Of a stretch of DNA of 64,000 bases, positions 17,371 to 25,094 are shown one piece after another. Below the pieces are notes generated by a model. It searched no databases. It was not told the origin of the DNA and worked only from the letters and a program-made list of their open reading frames with translations. This DNA comes from Nitrospira sp. (GTDB lineage Bacteria > Nitrospirota > Nitrospiria > Nitrospirales > Nitrospiraceae). The stretch covers positions 1 to 64,000 of the forward strand of contig JACOEL010000005.1 in the NCBI GenBank assembly GCA_024998625.1, given 5' to 3'. Within the stretch, counting starts at the first letter, position 1. The number at the start of each line of letters is the position of its first letter. A program made the translations under genes and the position numbers.

Positions 17371-20110
17371 AGATGATTTGTTCTCGTGCTTGTTGGAATA
17401 GATTGAGCATTCGAGTTTCTCGGTTTAACCGATCCTGATGGTCGACGATTACATCAGGCGGGGCCTTTGAGACAAATTCAGGATTGCCGAGTTTTTGCTT
17501 TGTCCGCGTAATTTCCTTTTCAAGTATAGCGATCTGTTTCTGCACGTTTTCTTTGGCTTTATGTAGGTCTGCAGGTTCCATGTCCTCCATGGTTCTTAGC
17601 ATGTCAACTGAACCACGGGTGAGAACAAGAAAGTGAGGCATAGTAGTTTCAGGAGTTGTGCCGATCATGAGGCCATCGATATTTGCCAGGTGTTCGATTA
17701 GGTCCTTGCGCTCATTAAGAATTGAGCGAAGTTTGTCCGTCTTTGCATGGCTTTTGAAGTGGAGGCGTTTTCCTGCAGGGTAGTTGAGGATTAGGCGGGC
17801 CAGATTCGTCAACTCCACGCACTCTGTAACTATTTCGAACTCCTCCTCAGCGGTTTTGTCATCCCAGTCTGACCGGACAGTCGGGTATGGTTTGCGGACA
17901 ATACTGGTCCCTTCGTGTGGCAGGGTCTGCCAGATCTCTTCAGAAATAAACGGCATGAAGGGATGCAGCAGCCGCATCATGGTCTCGAAAGTTTCGGCAA
18001 GGGTCTGCCTTGTGGTCTTCGCCTGCTCGGACGCCTGATCCTTGAGCGCAGGCTTGATCATCTCAATGTACTTGTCGCAGTACTCATGCCAGATGAATTG
18101 GTAGATCGCGCTCGACGCGCGGTCGAAGCGATACTGCTCCAACTCGTGCGTGACCGTGGCGATGGTGGCGTTCAGGCAGCTCAGAATCCAACGGTCGGGG
18201 AACGACCGCTGAGCAGCCGGCACCTCGACGCGTTCACCGCCCAGATGCATCAGAAGGAAGCGGGCGGCGTTCCAGATTTTGTTCGTAAAGTTCCGGTAAC
18301 CTTCGATCCGCTCTTCCGCCAGCTTGACGTCGCGTCCCGGTGAAGCCATCGCGGCCATGGTGAAGCGCAGGGCGTCGGTTCCGAACTGCTCCATCACATG
18401 CAAGGGATCGATGACGTTGCCCTTGGACTTACTCATCTTCTGGCCTTCGGCATCGCGGACCAAGGCGTGGATATAGATGTCGCGGAAGGGGACCTCGCCC
18501 ATGAACTTCAGACCCATCATGATCATGCGCGCGACCCAGAAAAACAGAATGTCGAGCCCGGTGACCAGCGTGGATGTCGGGTAGAAAGCCTTCAACTCCG
18601 GTGTCTGCTTCGGCCATCCCAGGGTGGAGAAGGGCCAGAGGGCGGAAGAAAACCAGGTGTCGAGCACGTCTGGGTCCTGCACCAACGCATCTGAGTGGCC
18701 CTTAGGACAGGTTGCCGGTTTGGTCTTTGCCACGATGACGGCAGCGTCGGAAGGAATCAACGGCGCGCCGTCGGAAGAGCGTCGGAGAAACGGGCTTCCG
18801 TAACAGGTTTCGCAATACCAGGCCGGAATCTGATGGCCCCACCAGATCTGCCGGGAGATGCACCAGTCTTTGATGTCCCGCATCCAGCCGAGATAATTGT
18901 TCTTCCAGGCTTCGGGAATAATCCTGACCCGACCGTCTTCGACCGCCTGAATCGCCGGTTCGGCGAGCGGCTTAATCTTGACGAACCACTGATCCGACAA
19001 GAGCGGCTCGACAACAGTCTTGCAGCGGTAGCATTTGCCGAGCGCCATCTTATGGGGGGCAACTTCTTGGAGATAGTCGGATAGAAGCTCCTCAACTTTA
19101 GTCCTAGCCTTTTGCACCGGCAGACCACCCAAGACTGCAGCTACCTCAGGATTGGCTTTCGTTGCGAGGCGGAATTGAGCTTCAGACACGATGTGCGCGT
19201 GTAGGTCTAAAATCTTGATCCGGTTTAGTCGGTTTCGCTCACCCGCCTCGAAGTCGTTAAAATCGTGGGCAGGCGTAATCTTGACGGCGCCGGTGCCGAA
19301 TTCTCGATCGACGAGTATTGAGTCGCCGACGATCGGGATCGTGCGGCTAGTGAGTGGTAACTGGACTCGTTTGCCGATCAGATGCCGGAAGCGCTCATCT
19401 TCCGGGTGCACCGCCACTGCCGTGTCTCCGAACAGCGTCTCAGGTCGCGTAGTCGCAACCAGCAGCACCTGCGCGGGATCGTCGGCCAGGGCATAACGAA
19501 TGGTGTACAGTTTTCCGGTAATCTCTTCATGTTCGACTTCGATGTCGGACAAGGCCGTGAGGCAGCGCGGGCACCAGTTGATCAGTCGCTCGCCACGGTA
19601 GAGCAGTCCATCTTGATGTAAGCGAACGAAGACCTCGCGGACGGCTTCCGAAAGTCCCTCGTCCATGGTGAATCGTTCACGCTCCCAATCGCAGGAAGCG
19701 CCAAGCCGTTTGAGCTGAGAGATAATCGTGCCGCCGGACTGTTCTTTCCATTGCCACACGCGCTTGAGAAACTGTTCCCGTCCGAGTGCCTCCCGCGTGG
19801 TGCCTTCCGCTTGAAGCTGCCGTTCCACGACATTCTGGGTCGCGATGCCCGCGTGGTCCGTGCCGGGCATCCAGAGCGCATTGCGGCCCTGCATGCGGCG
19901 CCAACGGACCAGAATGTCCTGCAGGGTATTGTTCAGCGCATGGCCGACGTGGAGCGATCCCGTGACGTTCGGGGGAGGGATCACCATGGAATAGGGCTGC
20001 CCGGGATGGGTCGAGTCGGCATGAAACAGACCGGCGTCGATCCAGCGTTGGTACCAACGGTCCTCGACGTCGTGAGGGCTGTAAGTCTTGTCGAGTTGCG
20101 GTGTGGACAT
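17342..20110 (-). CDS. valS: Valyl-tRNA synthetase
   Basis: This class I synthetase charges tRNA-Val. The 922-residue protein has the HIGH-type motif in PPPNVTGSLHVGHALNNT, the KMSKS loop in GQKMSKSKGNVIDPLHVMEQ, a CP1 editing domain between them (VATTRPETLFGDTAVAVHP) and the C-terminal coiled-coil arm (about residues 850-915) typical of ValRS. The last 400 or so bases are less G+C-rich than the middle of the gene: 110 of 240 bases at 17401-17640 are G or C. Immediately upstream lies a repeat element (20118-20274), which therefore sits in or next to its promoter. Confidence 0.97.
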   Translation of the reverse strand: MSTPQLDKTYSPHDVEDRWYQRWIDAGLFHADSTHPGQPYSMVIPPPNVTGSLHVGHALNNTLQDILVRWRRMQGRNALWMPGTDHAGIATQNVVERQLQAEGTTREALGREQFLKRVWQWKEQSGGTIISQLKRLGASCDWERERFTMDEGLSEAVREVFVRLHQDGLLYRGERLINWCPRCLTALSDIEVEHEEITGKLYTIRYALADDPAQVLLVATTRPETLFGDTAVAVHPEDERFRHLIGKRVQLPLTSRTIPIVGDSILVDREFGTGAVKITPAHDFNDFEAGERNRLNRIKILDLHAHIVSEAQFRLATKANPEVAAVLGGLPVQKARTKVEELLSDYLQEVAPHKMALGKCYRCKTVVEPLLSDQWFVKIKPLAEPAIQAVEDGRVRIIPEAWKNNYLGWMRDIKDWCISRQIWWGHQIPAWYCETCYGSPFLRRSSDGAPLIPSDAAVIVAKTKPATCPKGHSDALVQDPDVLDTWFSSALWPFSTLGWPKQTPELKAFYPTSTLVTGLDILFFWVARMIMMGLKFMGEVPFRDIYIHALVRDAEGQKMSKSKGNVIDPLHVMEQFGTDALRFTMAAMASPGRDVKLAEERIEGYRNFTNKIWNAARFLLMHLGGERVEVPAAQRSFPDRWILSCLNATIATVTHELEQYRFDRASSAIYQFIWHEYCDKYIEMIKPALKDQASEQAKTTRQTLAETFETMMRLLHPFMPFISEEIWQTLPHEGTSIVRKPYPTVRSDWDDKTAEEEFEIVTECVELTNLARLILNYPAGKRLHFKSHAKTDKLRSILNERKDLIEHLANIDGLMIGTTPETTMPHFLVLTRGSVDMLRTMEDMEPADLHKAKENVQKQIAILEKEITRTKQKLGNPEFVSKAPPDVIVDHQDRLNRETRMLNLFQQAREQIIFEQTKQQSP

Positions 20111-20117
20111 GGTGTTA

Positions 20118-20274
20118 ACAGGATGCTGAAAAAGCCCGCCAGCGTCGTTTCCGACATCCGTGAAGCGTGAATCGTGAAGCGTATCTCGTCAGGGGCCGCA
20201 ACCGGGCTGTCCCGAGAGACGAACGACGTTTCACGAACGACGGACTATGAGGGCGGCCATTTTGAGCATCCTGT
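20118..20274. repeat. MITE-like inverted-repeat element upstream of valS
   Basis: The ends form a terminal inverted repeat: ACAGGATGCTGAAAAAG at 20118-20134 against ATTTTGAGCATCCTGT at 20259-20274, with two mismatches over 16 bases. The 157-base unit encodes no protein and contains internal repeats such as CGTGAAGCGT and ACGTTTCACG that could fold. Part of it (GTCGTTCGTCTCTCG on the minus strand) recurs at about 45550. Its size, ends and intergenic position fit a non-autonomous mobile or REP-like repeat. Confidence 0.55.
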
Positions 20275-20490
20275 GGGAATGTTCTGCGTGGTTCCAACTG
20301 TTTCAATACGCCCGGGGCGCAACGCGGGCGCATCTTAACATGCGCCGTGTGGGCTCACAAGGTAACGGCAGCTTGTTCGTCGGGCTTCAAAAGGTTGTAG
20401 CGGACTGAAACCCTGTGATATACATCCGGCGGTTCAGTTGGTCGATTGATATCGCCGGCCTGACAGCCCATCACCGTTGAAGGAGAGACT
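20275..20490. other. Non-coding leader before the small basic protein
   Basis: No gene is visible. A weak promoter-like pair TTGTAG (20395-20400) and TATACA (20419-20424), 18 bases apart, could drive the small gene at 20491. Confidence 0.35.
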
Positions 20491-20610
20491 ATGCCGAGGG
20501 GACGAGAGAAGGATCGCAAGACTCGCAAGAAACATCGGAAGAACGTGGCGCGTGTAAAGGGGCTGGTCAAGGCCCGCCGTGCGGCGGCCAAGAAGGTCAA
20601 GCGAGGGTAG
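20491..20610 (+). CDS. Small, highly basic protein (39 residues)
   Basis: This short gene starts MPRGREKDRKTRKKHRKN and ends KKVKRG. Nineteen of 39 residues are Lys or Arg, and only two are acidic. A good ribosome site (AAGGAGAG) stands just before the ATG and a normal TAG ends it, so it is probably translated. Composition suggests a nucleic-acid or ribosome-binding peptide, but it does not match bTHX, bL36 or another small ribosomal protein that I know. It lies between the valS-side repeat and the convergent response-regulator gene. The function is unknown. Confidence 0.65.
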   Translation: MPRGREKDRKTRKKHRKNVARVKGLVKARRAAAKKVKRG

Positions 20611-20622
20611 GCGAACGGGACG

Positions 20623-21789
20623 TTAGTCGGGCGAGCTCAGTCGTTTGATCTCCGCCCGGATCTGAGTTTCTGCCACGTCTGGAACGATCCGCTGCACCGC
20701 CTGCTGGATCGGATCTTTTGCCATTTCGTGCACAATCTCATCGGCCGCCTGCCGCGCGCAGTTTGCGGCCACCTGCTCGACTTCTTTTTTCATCAGCTGG
20801 TCGATCATTCCAAGGTGTGTTTTCAAGGCCTCCGGCAGGTGTTGCTTCACGCCGGCGTCCGTGAGGTCACCCAATCGTTTCTCTGCGGACTGCTCCACCA
20901 GGGCAGGGGCCAGCTCGGTCACGGTCTGGCGAACGGTCGCCTCGACGCCGGCAAGCTGGGTCTGAGCCTGTCGCTTCAATTCTTGTTGAATCAGTTCTCG
21001 CATCACAGTCTGTAGGCGTTCGGGTGCGAGCGCGTCTGCCAGTTGTTTCGCCACTTCCGTTTGAACGGCCTGCCCCACGGCAAGAGTCATCTGTCCGGCG
21101 ACTTCCTTCGCAATGGCGGCCGGGAGCAGTTCGCCGAACTTCTGGTCGGCCCGGACTGTGACTGAGTGCAGCAAGTGATCGAACAGCCCCTTCATCAAGG
21201 CATCTCCGCTCGGTCCGTTCGAGGCGGGCGTAGATGCGGCCGGGGCGGTAGTGGGGCTCAGTGATGGCGACATGGGGCTACGCTCCTTCTCCATCTCGTG
21301 GTGGGGGGCATCGTCAAGGGACGCATTGTTCGGCGAGTCGTCGTCTTCATCGTCTGTTCCCGTGGAGACGGGGGGCCACGTCCGTGTTTTGGCTGGTTTC
21401 CCGCCGCGTGGATTTCCTGCCGCGCCATTCAAGATGCCCTTGATCGTGTCGAGCAGTTGTTCCCGTTGCAGCGGTTTCTTCAGAAAGGCCCGCACCCCGA
21501 GCGAACGCAATTTATTTTCGTCCAGGCGATCAGAGCCTTGTGCCATGGAGACAATCAGCGTTTCGGCCAGACTGTCCTGCCGGCCGATCTCTTTGCAGAG
21601 TCCCGAGAAGGTGATCTTGTCGAGATGATAGTCCGCGATGACGAGTGCCGGACTCAGTTTGCGGGCAGCGTCGAGGGCCGAGGGGCCATCGGAAAATCCC
21701 ATGACCTTGTGGCCTTCCGGCGCAGAAATCTGTTCCACCATGCGGTGCACGGCAGGGCTGCTGTCGATCACAAAGATGGTCGATCCCAT
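20623..21789 (-). CDS. Response regulator with unusual helical C-terminal region
   Basis: Residues 1-120 form a receiver domain: STIFVIDSSPAVHRMVEQ at the N-terminus, the likely phosphoacceptor Asp in ALVIADYHLDK, and the conserved Lys in LGVRAFLKKPLQREQL. An acidic, Pro/Ser/Thr-rich linker (about 135-195) follows. The C-terminal 190 residues are amphipathic helix with many Ala, Gln, Glu and Lys and no DNA-binding motif, so the output is probably protein-protein contact. ATG 21789 gives the usual start three residues after a longer alternative at 21798. No kinase gene is adjacent. It is divergent from the HAD gene. Confidence 0.75.
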   Translation of the reverse strand: MGSTIFVIDSSPAVHRMVEQISAPEGHKVMGFSDGPSALDAARKLSPALVIADYHLDKITFSGLCKEIGRQDSLAETLIVSMAQGSDRLDENKLRSLGVRAFLKKPLQREQLLDTIKGILNGAAGNPRGGKPAKTRTWPPVSTGTDDEDDDSPNNASLDDAPHHEMEKERSPMSPSLSPTTAPAASTPASNGPSGDALMKGLFDHLLHSVTVRADQKFGELLPAAIAKEVAGQMTLAVGQAVQTEVAKQLADALAPERLQTVMRELIQQELKRQAQTQLAGVEATVRQTVTELAPALVEQSAEKRLGDLTDAGVKQHLPEALKTHLGMIDQLMKKEVEQVAANCARQAADEIVHEMAKDPIQQAVQRIVPDVAETQIRAEIKRLSSPD

Positions 21790-22010
21790 CCCGCTCACTT
21801 CTCCATATCCACTCAGCCGAAGCTAACAAAGGCCCCTTGAACTGTCAAAGAAAAGGCCGAAAGCAGCGGCCTGATGAAGCTTCTGCCCATGCGCCTCGAG
21901 GGACGAACTGAATGCTGGCGGAGCTGGTGACCATCCTGTAAAATCCGTCCGTCTTACCGGCTGGCCTATCGGCCTTCGTGGATGGCAAGCATGAGGAGTT
22001 GCACGACACA

Positions 22011-22736
22011 ATGACCCGGAGCCGAATTCAAGTCGTCTTTTTCGATGCCGCCGATACCCTGTTCCATATTGACGGGTCAGTAGCCGAGATTTATCTCCAG
22101 CATGCAGAGAAACACGGCTTCAGGAAGACCCCGGAGTCGTTAACCGCGATCAAATCCGCCTTTGCCCGTTCGTTCCGTGATGCGCCGCCGCCGGTGTTTG
22201 CCGCGACGGAACCGGCTGCGATCAAGCAGTCTGAACGGTTGTGGTGGTTCGACATCGTGCACAACGTGTTTTACCGCGTCGGTATGTTCGAGGCTTTCGA
22301 CGAGTTTTTCGAAGAGGTATTTGCGCGGTTCGAGCAGCCGGAGTCTTGGCGACTCTTTCCCGAGACGGTCGATGTGCTCAAGACTCTGAAGGGGCAGGGA
22401 TTCGAGCTGGGCATCATTTCCAACTTCGACTCGCGGTTGTTTTCCGTGCTGCGTGGTTTGGGGATTGTTGATCTGTTCGATACGGTCACGATTTCCAGTT
22501 TGGCCCATGCCGCCAAACCATCCGCGCGCATCTTTCACCAGGCGCTGGAGAAGCATGCAGTCGATCCGGCGGAGGCGCTGCATGTCGGCGATAGCGAGCG
22601 TGATGATGTGAAGGGGGCGCAGGGCGTCGGACTGACCGGGGTGTTGCTCGCGAGAGGGGAGGGGGCGTGTCCCTCGGGCGGGACGACGATCAGCACCCTC
22701 AACGAATTGCTGCCGCTGCTGTCACGCCTGCAATAA
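22011..22736 (+). CDS. HAD superfamily hydrolase (subfamily IA)
   Basis: The 241-residue protein has the four HAD motifs: motif I VVFFDAADTLF (nucleophile Asp and general acid), motif II IISNFDSRL, motif III AAKPSARIFHQALEK with its Lys, and motif IV VGDSERDDVKGAQGVGL. An alpha-helical cap lies between motifs I and II. It is likely a small-molecule phosphatase; the substrate cannot be predicted. ATG 22011 was chosen because GAGGAG lies 11 bases upstream and residue 1 then stands just before motif I. Its 3' end overlaps the convergent sirtuin gene by 15 bases. Confidence 0.88.
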   Translation: MTRSRIQVVFFDAADTLFHIDGSVAEIYLQHAEKHGFRKTPESLTAIKSAFARSFRDAPPPVFAATEPAAIKQSERLWWFDIVHNVFYRVGMFEAFDEFFEEVFARFEQPESWRLFPETVDVLKTLKGQGFELGIISNFDSRLFSVLRGLGIVDLFDTVTISSLAHAAKPSARIFHQALEKHAVDPAEALHVGDSERDDVKGAQGVGLTGVLLARGEGACPSGGTTISTLNELLPLLSRLQ

Positions 22737-23453
22737 CAACGGAACGATGTCCTTCGCGCGCCCTTGAAGCGCAGCATCGACGATGCCTGACTGCGCGGTG
22801 GCATCGAGATTGATTTCCACGACAAACGCGCCGGCCTGTTTTGCAATCGAACCAAAACTAGCCGCCGGATACACCAGGCCGGAGGTGCCGATAATCAGGC
22901 AGAGGTCGCTGGATTGAAGGGCGGTTGCGCTGGTTTCGAGGTCGTCCTCCGCCAGCGATTCCCCAAACCAGACGATGTGCGGGCGGAGCAGTCCGTTGCA
23001 ACCGCTGCACAGGGGTAGGATCGCAATCGGCACGTCACGATTTTCAGTCACGTGCCGGCACTGCGTGCAGCGCACCATCCAGATGTTGCCGTGAATTTCT
23101 GAGAGTTTCCGGGAGCCCGCGTCGCGGTGCAGTCCGTCTACATTCTGCGTGATGAGCCAGAAACGCTCGAATCGCTGCTCCATCTGCGCCACGGCTTCGT
23201 GGGCCGGGTTGGGTCGTTTGGTGGCGATGAGTTCACGCCGCCAGTTGTACCATTCCCATACCAGGCGGGGATCCCGCGTGAAGGCTTCGGGCGTGGCCAG
23301 ATCCTCCGCGCGAAAGTTCCGCCAGAGTCCGCCGGTTCCACGAAAGGTCGGCACGCCGCTGTCGGCGGAAATCCCGGCGCCGGTGAGCACGGTCACCGAT
23401 CGTGCCGAGGCCAGCTTGTGTTGAATCAGACCGAGCGTTGATCCGGTTCCCAT
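22722..23453 (-). CDS. Sir2-family NAD-dependent protein deacylase
   Basis: Sirtuins remove acyl groups from lysines using NAD. The sequence shows LTGAGISADSGVPTFRG and the catalytic-site LITQNVDGLHRDAGS with LSEIHGNIWMVRCTQC. Two Cys pairs (CTQC, CSGC) form the zinc ribbon, and VWFGES and IIGTSGLVYPAA complete the family pattern. WEWYNWRR in the N-terminal third contains the Tyr-x-x-Arg pair of class III sirtuins that prefer succinyl or malonyl lysine, so a desuccinylase activity is plausible. ATG 23453 is preferred; a GTG at 23462 is in frame. It is divergent from the ketopantoate-reductase fusion gene. Confidence 0.92.
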   Translation of the reverse strand: MGTGSTLGLIQHKLASARSVTVLTGAGISADSGVPTFRGTGGLWRNFRAEDLATPEAFTRDPRLVWEWYNWRRELIATKRPNPAHEAVAQMEQRFERFWLITQNVDGLHRDAGSRKLSEIHGNIWMVRCTQCRHVTENRDVPIAILPLCSGCNGLLRPHIVWFGESLAEDDLETSATALQSSDLCLIIGTSGLVYPAASFGSIAKQAGAFVVEINLDATAQSGIVDAALQGRAKDIVPLLLQA

Positions 23454-23543
23454 AAGCGTCACTGCGAGGGGGCCATCACTGTTTCAGGTGTGCGGCTGCA
23501 TGCTATAGTACCGTCCTTTTGAACGCAACGAGTGAGGAGTCGC

Positions 23544-24911
23544 ATGAAGCAGGTCATGGTGGTCGGGGCCGGTTCCGTCGGCGGTTTCTTCGGAGCCCAT
23601 CTCGCAAAAAATAATCCCAACGTTTCGTTTCTTCTGCGACCACGCACCCTGGAGGCCGTGAAGCGTCACGGCCTGATGATCAAAAGCGGCAAGGGTGATT
23701 TCACCGTGCATCCGCCGGCCGCCTCCGATCCGCGAGACCTGGCGAGACCGGATCTCATCATTTTGGCCGTAAAGACCTACGACCTCGACGAAGTGATGGC
23801 ACAGTTGGAGCCGGTGATCACCGAGCGTACGGTTCTTCTCACGCTTCAAAACGGCATCGATACCGAAGACCGCATTATCGCGCGGGTGCATCGCGACTCT
23901 GTGGTCGGCGGCGTGGCGTTCATCTACTCGAAGATCGTGGCGCCCGGCGTCATTGAGCATTACAAGCGGGGTGGCGTGGCCATCGGCGAACTCATGGGCC
24001 ACAAGAGCGAACGGGTGTTGCAGATTGCGGAGATCTTCAAGCAGGCGGGCATTTCCTGCCAGCTCAGCGACGATATCCGGAAGAGCAAATGGGAAAAGAT
24101 GTGCTGGAACTGTGTCTTTAACCCCCTCACGGTCTTGATCGACGACAAGGTAGCGAAGGCGTTGGACCATCCGGAGATGGCCGGGGTGATCCGGCAGATC
24201 GTGGGCGAAGTGATGGCCGTGTCGGCGGCGGTGAAGGTACCGTTGGCGTCGGACATGGCCGAGAAGGTGGTGAAGTGGACGCAGGAGCTACGGGACATTC
24301 ATACCTCGATGTACGATGACTGGAAAGCCAAACGTCCGACCGAAATCGACTATCTGAACGGCTACATCGTCCGCATGGGGCGGGAGTTGGGGATACCCAC
24401 GCCGGTGAACGAGGCGCTGACGGCGATGGTGAAAGCCATCACGGAGCGGGAACCATCGGGTCCTGGAGTCGTCCGGATCGACGGCGCGGTCGTTCAGCCT
24501 GTCGCTCTCACCCGCGCAGCGCTGATGCAACTGCCTCAAGACCAACAGGTCGAGAATATCAGTCAGCTGGTGCCATCGATGCGAGGCCGGGCCATTCGCG
24601 TCAAAGGCCTATTGGATATTCCAGCCCTCGCAGTCGATGCCGACCATGTCACGTTTCATTCCATCGACGGCAAGTATGCGGCGACGCTCACCCTACAACA
24701 GGCGCAAGAGTTCGGACTGCTGCTCTATGAACTTGACGGTCAACCGCTACCGGATGGCAAGGGCGGGCCTTATCGTTTGGTTACGCCGGGCCTGGGTGAT
24801 CTCTGCGCCAATGTGAAGGCGGTGGGACGCATCGAGGTACGGGCGGGATCGGGGAAGGATACGCGACCGTCAGTCCGGCCTCCTGAGTGCACACCTGAGG
24901 GGCAAAGCTAA
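23544..24911 (+). CDS. 2-dehydropantoate 2-reductase fused to a molybdopterin-oxidoreductase-like domain
   Basis: Residues 1-305 form a PanE/ApbA-type reductase: Rossmann signature VVGAGSVGGFFGAHLA, LAVKTYD, TLQNGID, and C-terminal KWEKMCWNCVFNPLTVL with the catalytic Lys region. This step makes pantoate for coenzyme A. From about residue 309 (VRIDGAVVQPVALTRAALM) the protein continues into a 130-residue domain resembling small oxidoreductase molybdopterin-binding domains (ADHVTFHSIDGKYAATLTL, PDGKGGPYRLVTPG, CANVKAVGRIEVR). The Cys that ligates Mo in YedY or sulfite oxidase is not evident. ATG 23544 has GAGGAG five bases upstream. The usual PanE length is about 300, so this 455-residue fusion is unusual. 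Confidence 0.85.
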   Translation: MKQVMVVGAGSVGGFFGAHLAKNNPNVSFLLRPRTLEAVKRHGLMIKSGKGDFTVHPPAASDPRDLARPDLIILAVKTYDLDEVMAQLEPVITERTVLLTLQNGIDTEDRIIARVHRDSVVGGVAFIYSKIVAPGVIEHYKRGGVAIGELMGHKSERVLQIAEIFKQAGISCQLSDDIRKSKWEKMCWNCVFNPLTVLIDDKVAKALDHPEMAGVIRQIVGEVMAVSAAVKVPLASDMAEKVVKWTQELRDIHTSMYDDWKAKRPTEIDYLNGYIVRMGRELGIPTPVNEALTAMVKAITEREPSGPGVVRIDGAVVQPVALTRAALMQLPQDQQVENISQLVPSMRGRAIRVKGLLDIPALAVDADHVTFHSIDGKYAATLTLQQAQEFGLLLYELDGQPLPDGKGGPYRLVTPGLGDLCANVKAVGRIEVRAGSGKDTRPSVRPPECTPEGQS

Positions 24912-24912
24912 T

Positions 24913-25084
24913 CCGGACTATTCATGAATACCTGCTCCGACGTCCGATTCTCTCGCCCGGCGAAGCTGTTCTCGTCTGCTCCGTCAGGTCGTCCTGCAGG
25001 TACACCTGCGTCGGTCTCGCGTGCGAGCAGCCTCGGCGGGCTTCCGTCTCGAACGCCTCGCAACGGCATTCATGAATAATCCGG
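24913..25084. repeat. Inverted-repeat intergenic element
   Basis: CCGGACTATTCATGAAT (24913-24929) and ATTCATGAATAATCCGG (25068-25084) are reverse complements with one mismatch in 17 bases. They bound a 172-base non-coding segment that fills the gap between two convergent genes. The core ATTCATGAAT is itself a palindrome. The layout fits a MITE or REP-like repeat that may also terminate transcription from both sides. Confidence 0.5.
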
Positions 25085-25094
25085 GTTGAGTGGC

